This document shows, one piece after another, positions 3,977 to 5,336 of a stretch of DNA of 5,336 nt. Source of the stretch: Euryarchaeota archaeon UBA33 (GTDB lineage Archaea > Thermoplasmatota > E2 > DHVEG-1); assembly GCA_002506745.1 (NCBI GenBank), contig DAYE01000111.1:7484-12819 (forward strand), read 5' to 3'. The notes under the pieces were generated by a model. That model saw only the letters and a program-made list of their open reading frames with translations. It had not been told where the DNA came from and did no database searches. Position numbers and translations under genes: made by a program. How positions within the stretch are numbered: position 1 is the first letter of the stretch; each line of letters starts with the position of its first letter.

Positions 3977-5239
3977 ATGAATCGTGACACAATAAAAAGG
4001 AGACTCACAGAACAAGAAACATACACAAAAAAATTTCTCGATAAACCATTGATTCCTCGAGAACATTTCTCCAACTATCAAAAACAGCTTACAACCAACC
4101 TCGTGAAAACAATACTTGGACCAAGACGAGCAGGAAAAACCACCTTGGGATTATTACTCCTAAAAAAAACAAACTTTTACTACGTCAACTTCGACGACGA
4201 GGTTCTGTCCACAGTAAAACGCGATGACCTAGGGACACTTCTAGAACTCCTTAATGAACTCTTCGGAAAACGATCTTACCTTTTCCTTGATGAAATCCAA
4301 AACATCGATTCATGGGAATTATTTGTAAACCGACTTCAGAGACTTGAATATAACATTCTCTTAAGTGGAAGTAATAGCAAACTTCTCAGTAAAGAACTGA
4401 GCAGCCATCTTGGAGGAAGAACACTCACCCTTGAAATCCTCCCCTTCAGCTTCAAAGAATTTCTCTCAACAAAACACATCACCGCGATGAAAGAAACAGA
4501 TGAGGAAATCGGCAGAATAAAAAATCAATTACAGGAATACCTCCAATGGGGCGGATACCCAGAGATCATTATGGAGATATTTGACCCAGATCTGAGAAAA
4601 AAATATCTCAACGAATTATTCGACACCATCATATTTCGAGATATCACACAACGATTCAATATAAAATATACAGCTGAGCTTGTGACATTAGCAACAATCA
4701 TTATGAACCAATTTTCAACCCGAACTAGCCTTACGAAAGTCTCACGGGACCTCGAAATCAGTACCCATACCATAAAAAAATATATCTCCTATCTTGAAGA
4801 AGCATATCTTATAATCAGTAGTAAAAAATTCTCCTACAAACCACGAGAGATGGAATCATCATATAGAAAATATTACTGCGTTGACATAGGATTACTCAAC
4901 GCAAAAAAAACAACACTGACAAAGGATTTTGGAAAAAACCTGGAAAACATCGTCGCTATTGAACTGAAAAGAAGAAACATTGATTTATACTACTACATGG
5001 TGGACAATAAATTTGAAGTAGATTTTGTCATCGGGGATTCAACGGCAATAACAGAAGTAATCCAAGTAGTCGACGACGAACAAGAAATACCTAGACGGGA
5101 AATAAAAACAGGAATATTAGCATGTAAAAAATTACATTGTCATACATTAACGATAATAACCTGGAACACCGAAGAAAAAAGATATGAAGGCGATATCACC
5201 ATTCATTATATCCCTCTTTGGAAATGGCTAACAAAATAA
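3977..5239 (+). CDS. AAA_14/DUF4143-family P-loop ATPase
   Basis: A 420-residue ATPase of the AAA_14 plus DUF4143 type, widespread in archaea and bacteria and without an established function. The N-terminal domain has Walker A GPRRAGKTT (48-56), Walker B YLFLDEIQNI (Asp105-Glu106), a sensor-like LLSGSNSKLLS (128-138) and the family-typical HLGGRTLTLEILPFSFKEFL. The middle has GGYPEII and IIFRDITQRF, then a winged-helix-like stretch, LTKVSRDLEISTHTIKKYIS. The C-terminal domain resembles a PD-(D/E)xK fold: NLENIVAIELKRR, EVDFV (Asp349) and EVIQV, with Gln where active nucleases carry Lys, so catalysis is doubtful. The start is ATG 3977, supported by the TATA box 26 bp upstream; the in-frame ATG 3920 would add 19 residues. 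Length fits the family (about 380-450). Repeat copies in the same orientation lie on both sides, suggesting a mobile or duplicated cassette. Confidence 0.9.
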   Translation: MNRDTIKRRLTEQETYTKKFLDKPLIPREHFSNYQKQLTTNLVKTILGPRRAGKTTLGLLLLKKTNFYYVNFDDEVLSTVKRDDLGTLLELLNELFGKRSYLFLDEIQNIDSWELFVNRLQRLEYNILLSGSNSKLLSKELSSHLGGRTLTLEILPFSFKEFLSTKHITAMKETDEEIGRIKNQLQEYLQWGGYPEIIMEIFDPDLRKKYLNELFDTIIFRDITQRFNIKYTAELVTLATIIMNQFSTRTSLTKVSRDLEISTHTIKKYISYLEEAYLIISSKKFSYKPREMESSYRKYYCVDIGLLNAKKTTLTKDFGKNLENIVAIELKRRNIDLYYYMVDNKFEVDFVIGDSTAITEVIQVVDDEQEIPRREIKTGILACKKLHCHTLTIITWNTEEKRYEGDITIHYIPLWKWLTK

Positions 5240-5252
5240 AAAATACAACTTT

Positions 5253-5336
5253 CAATCCATATTCAAAGAGACGCACACAACGATATCCATTTTTAGGACC
5301 GTCCAACAGGAGAAAAAAGGTTAAAAGTGCCGCAGG
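5253..5336. repeat. Dispersed repeat, copy 3 (cut by the window end)
   Basis: Module A (5254-5310) is full length and ungapped against 798-854 (45 of 57 identical). The linker AGAAAAAAGGTTAAA follows, then the first bases of module B, AGTGCCGCAGG, where the window ends. It begins 13 nt after the ATPase stop codon. The last 15 bases before the cut, TAAAAGTGCCGCAGG minus its outer ends, match copy 2 exactly. The hairpin part should lie just outside the window. Confidence 0.75.

Noticed and set aside
4525..4773. An 82-codon minus-strand frame inside the ATPase gene
   Set aside because: Antisense to a clear DUF4143 domain, with no ribosome site or family features.
795..5336. The three repeat copies as a CRISPR array
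   Set aside because: The copies are 1.5 to 3 kb apart, diverged, and separated by genes; there are no regular spacers or cas genes.

Overview
The window looks like a piece of an archaeal, probably euryarchaeal, chromosome of moderate-to-low GC. Three things point there. The left edge is the C-terminal cyclin repeat of transcription factor B. An Alba chromatin protein follows. Several genes have a TATA-like box about 26 bp upstream of a start codon with no ribosome binding site (leaderless), while others use short GGAG/GTGA/GAAGG Shine-Dalgarno sites. The exact lineage cannot be fixed from this much sequence; Thermoplasmata or a relative is only a guess.

Layout. 1-255 (+): 3' end of a tfb gene. 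270-599 (-): alba, convergent with tfb. 600-934: non-coding, with the alba promoter, a cluster of small inverted repeats and the first copy of a dispersed repeat. 935-1701 (-): a two-gene unit, apt followed by a small unknown gene with a 5-nt gap. 1794-2654 (+): an S-methyl-5'-thioadenosine phosphorylase, divergent from apt. 2671-2925 (-): a three-helix PQ-loop/SemiSWEET-type membrane protein, convergent with the phosphorylase. 3021-3662 (-): an unrecognised beta-rich, secreted-looking protein whose reading frame stays open, without a start codon, up to 3827, into a second repeat copy. 3977-5239 (+): an AAA_14/DUF4143 P-loop ATPase. 5253-5336: a third repeat copy, cut by the window end.

How the genes work together. 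The phosphorylase and apt are back to back and catalyse consecutive steps: methylthioadenosine is split to adenine plus methylthioribose-1-phosphate, and adenine plus PRPP gives AMP. This is a compact adenine and methylthioadenosine salvage locus. tfb and alba are information-processing housekeeping genes. The right half (3021 onward) is accessory in character.

The most unusual signal is the dispersed repeat. Three same-orientation copies (about 795-924, 3767-3843 and 5253-end) share a 57-nt module (copies 1 and 3, 45/57 identical) and a 54-nt module (copies 1 and 2, 41/54 identical). The 54-nt module contains a hairpin that pairs better as minus-strand RNA. Copies 2 and 3 bracket the ATPase gene, as expected of a duplicated or mobile cassette. 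Copy 2 coincides with the broken 5' end of the secreted-looking gene. Whether the repeat is a mobile-element end, a structured RNA or a decayed coding fragment cannot be settled here.
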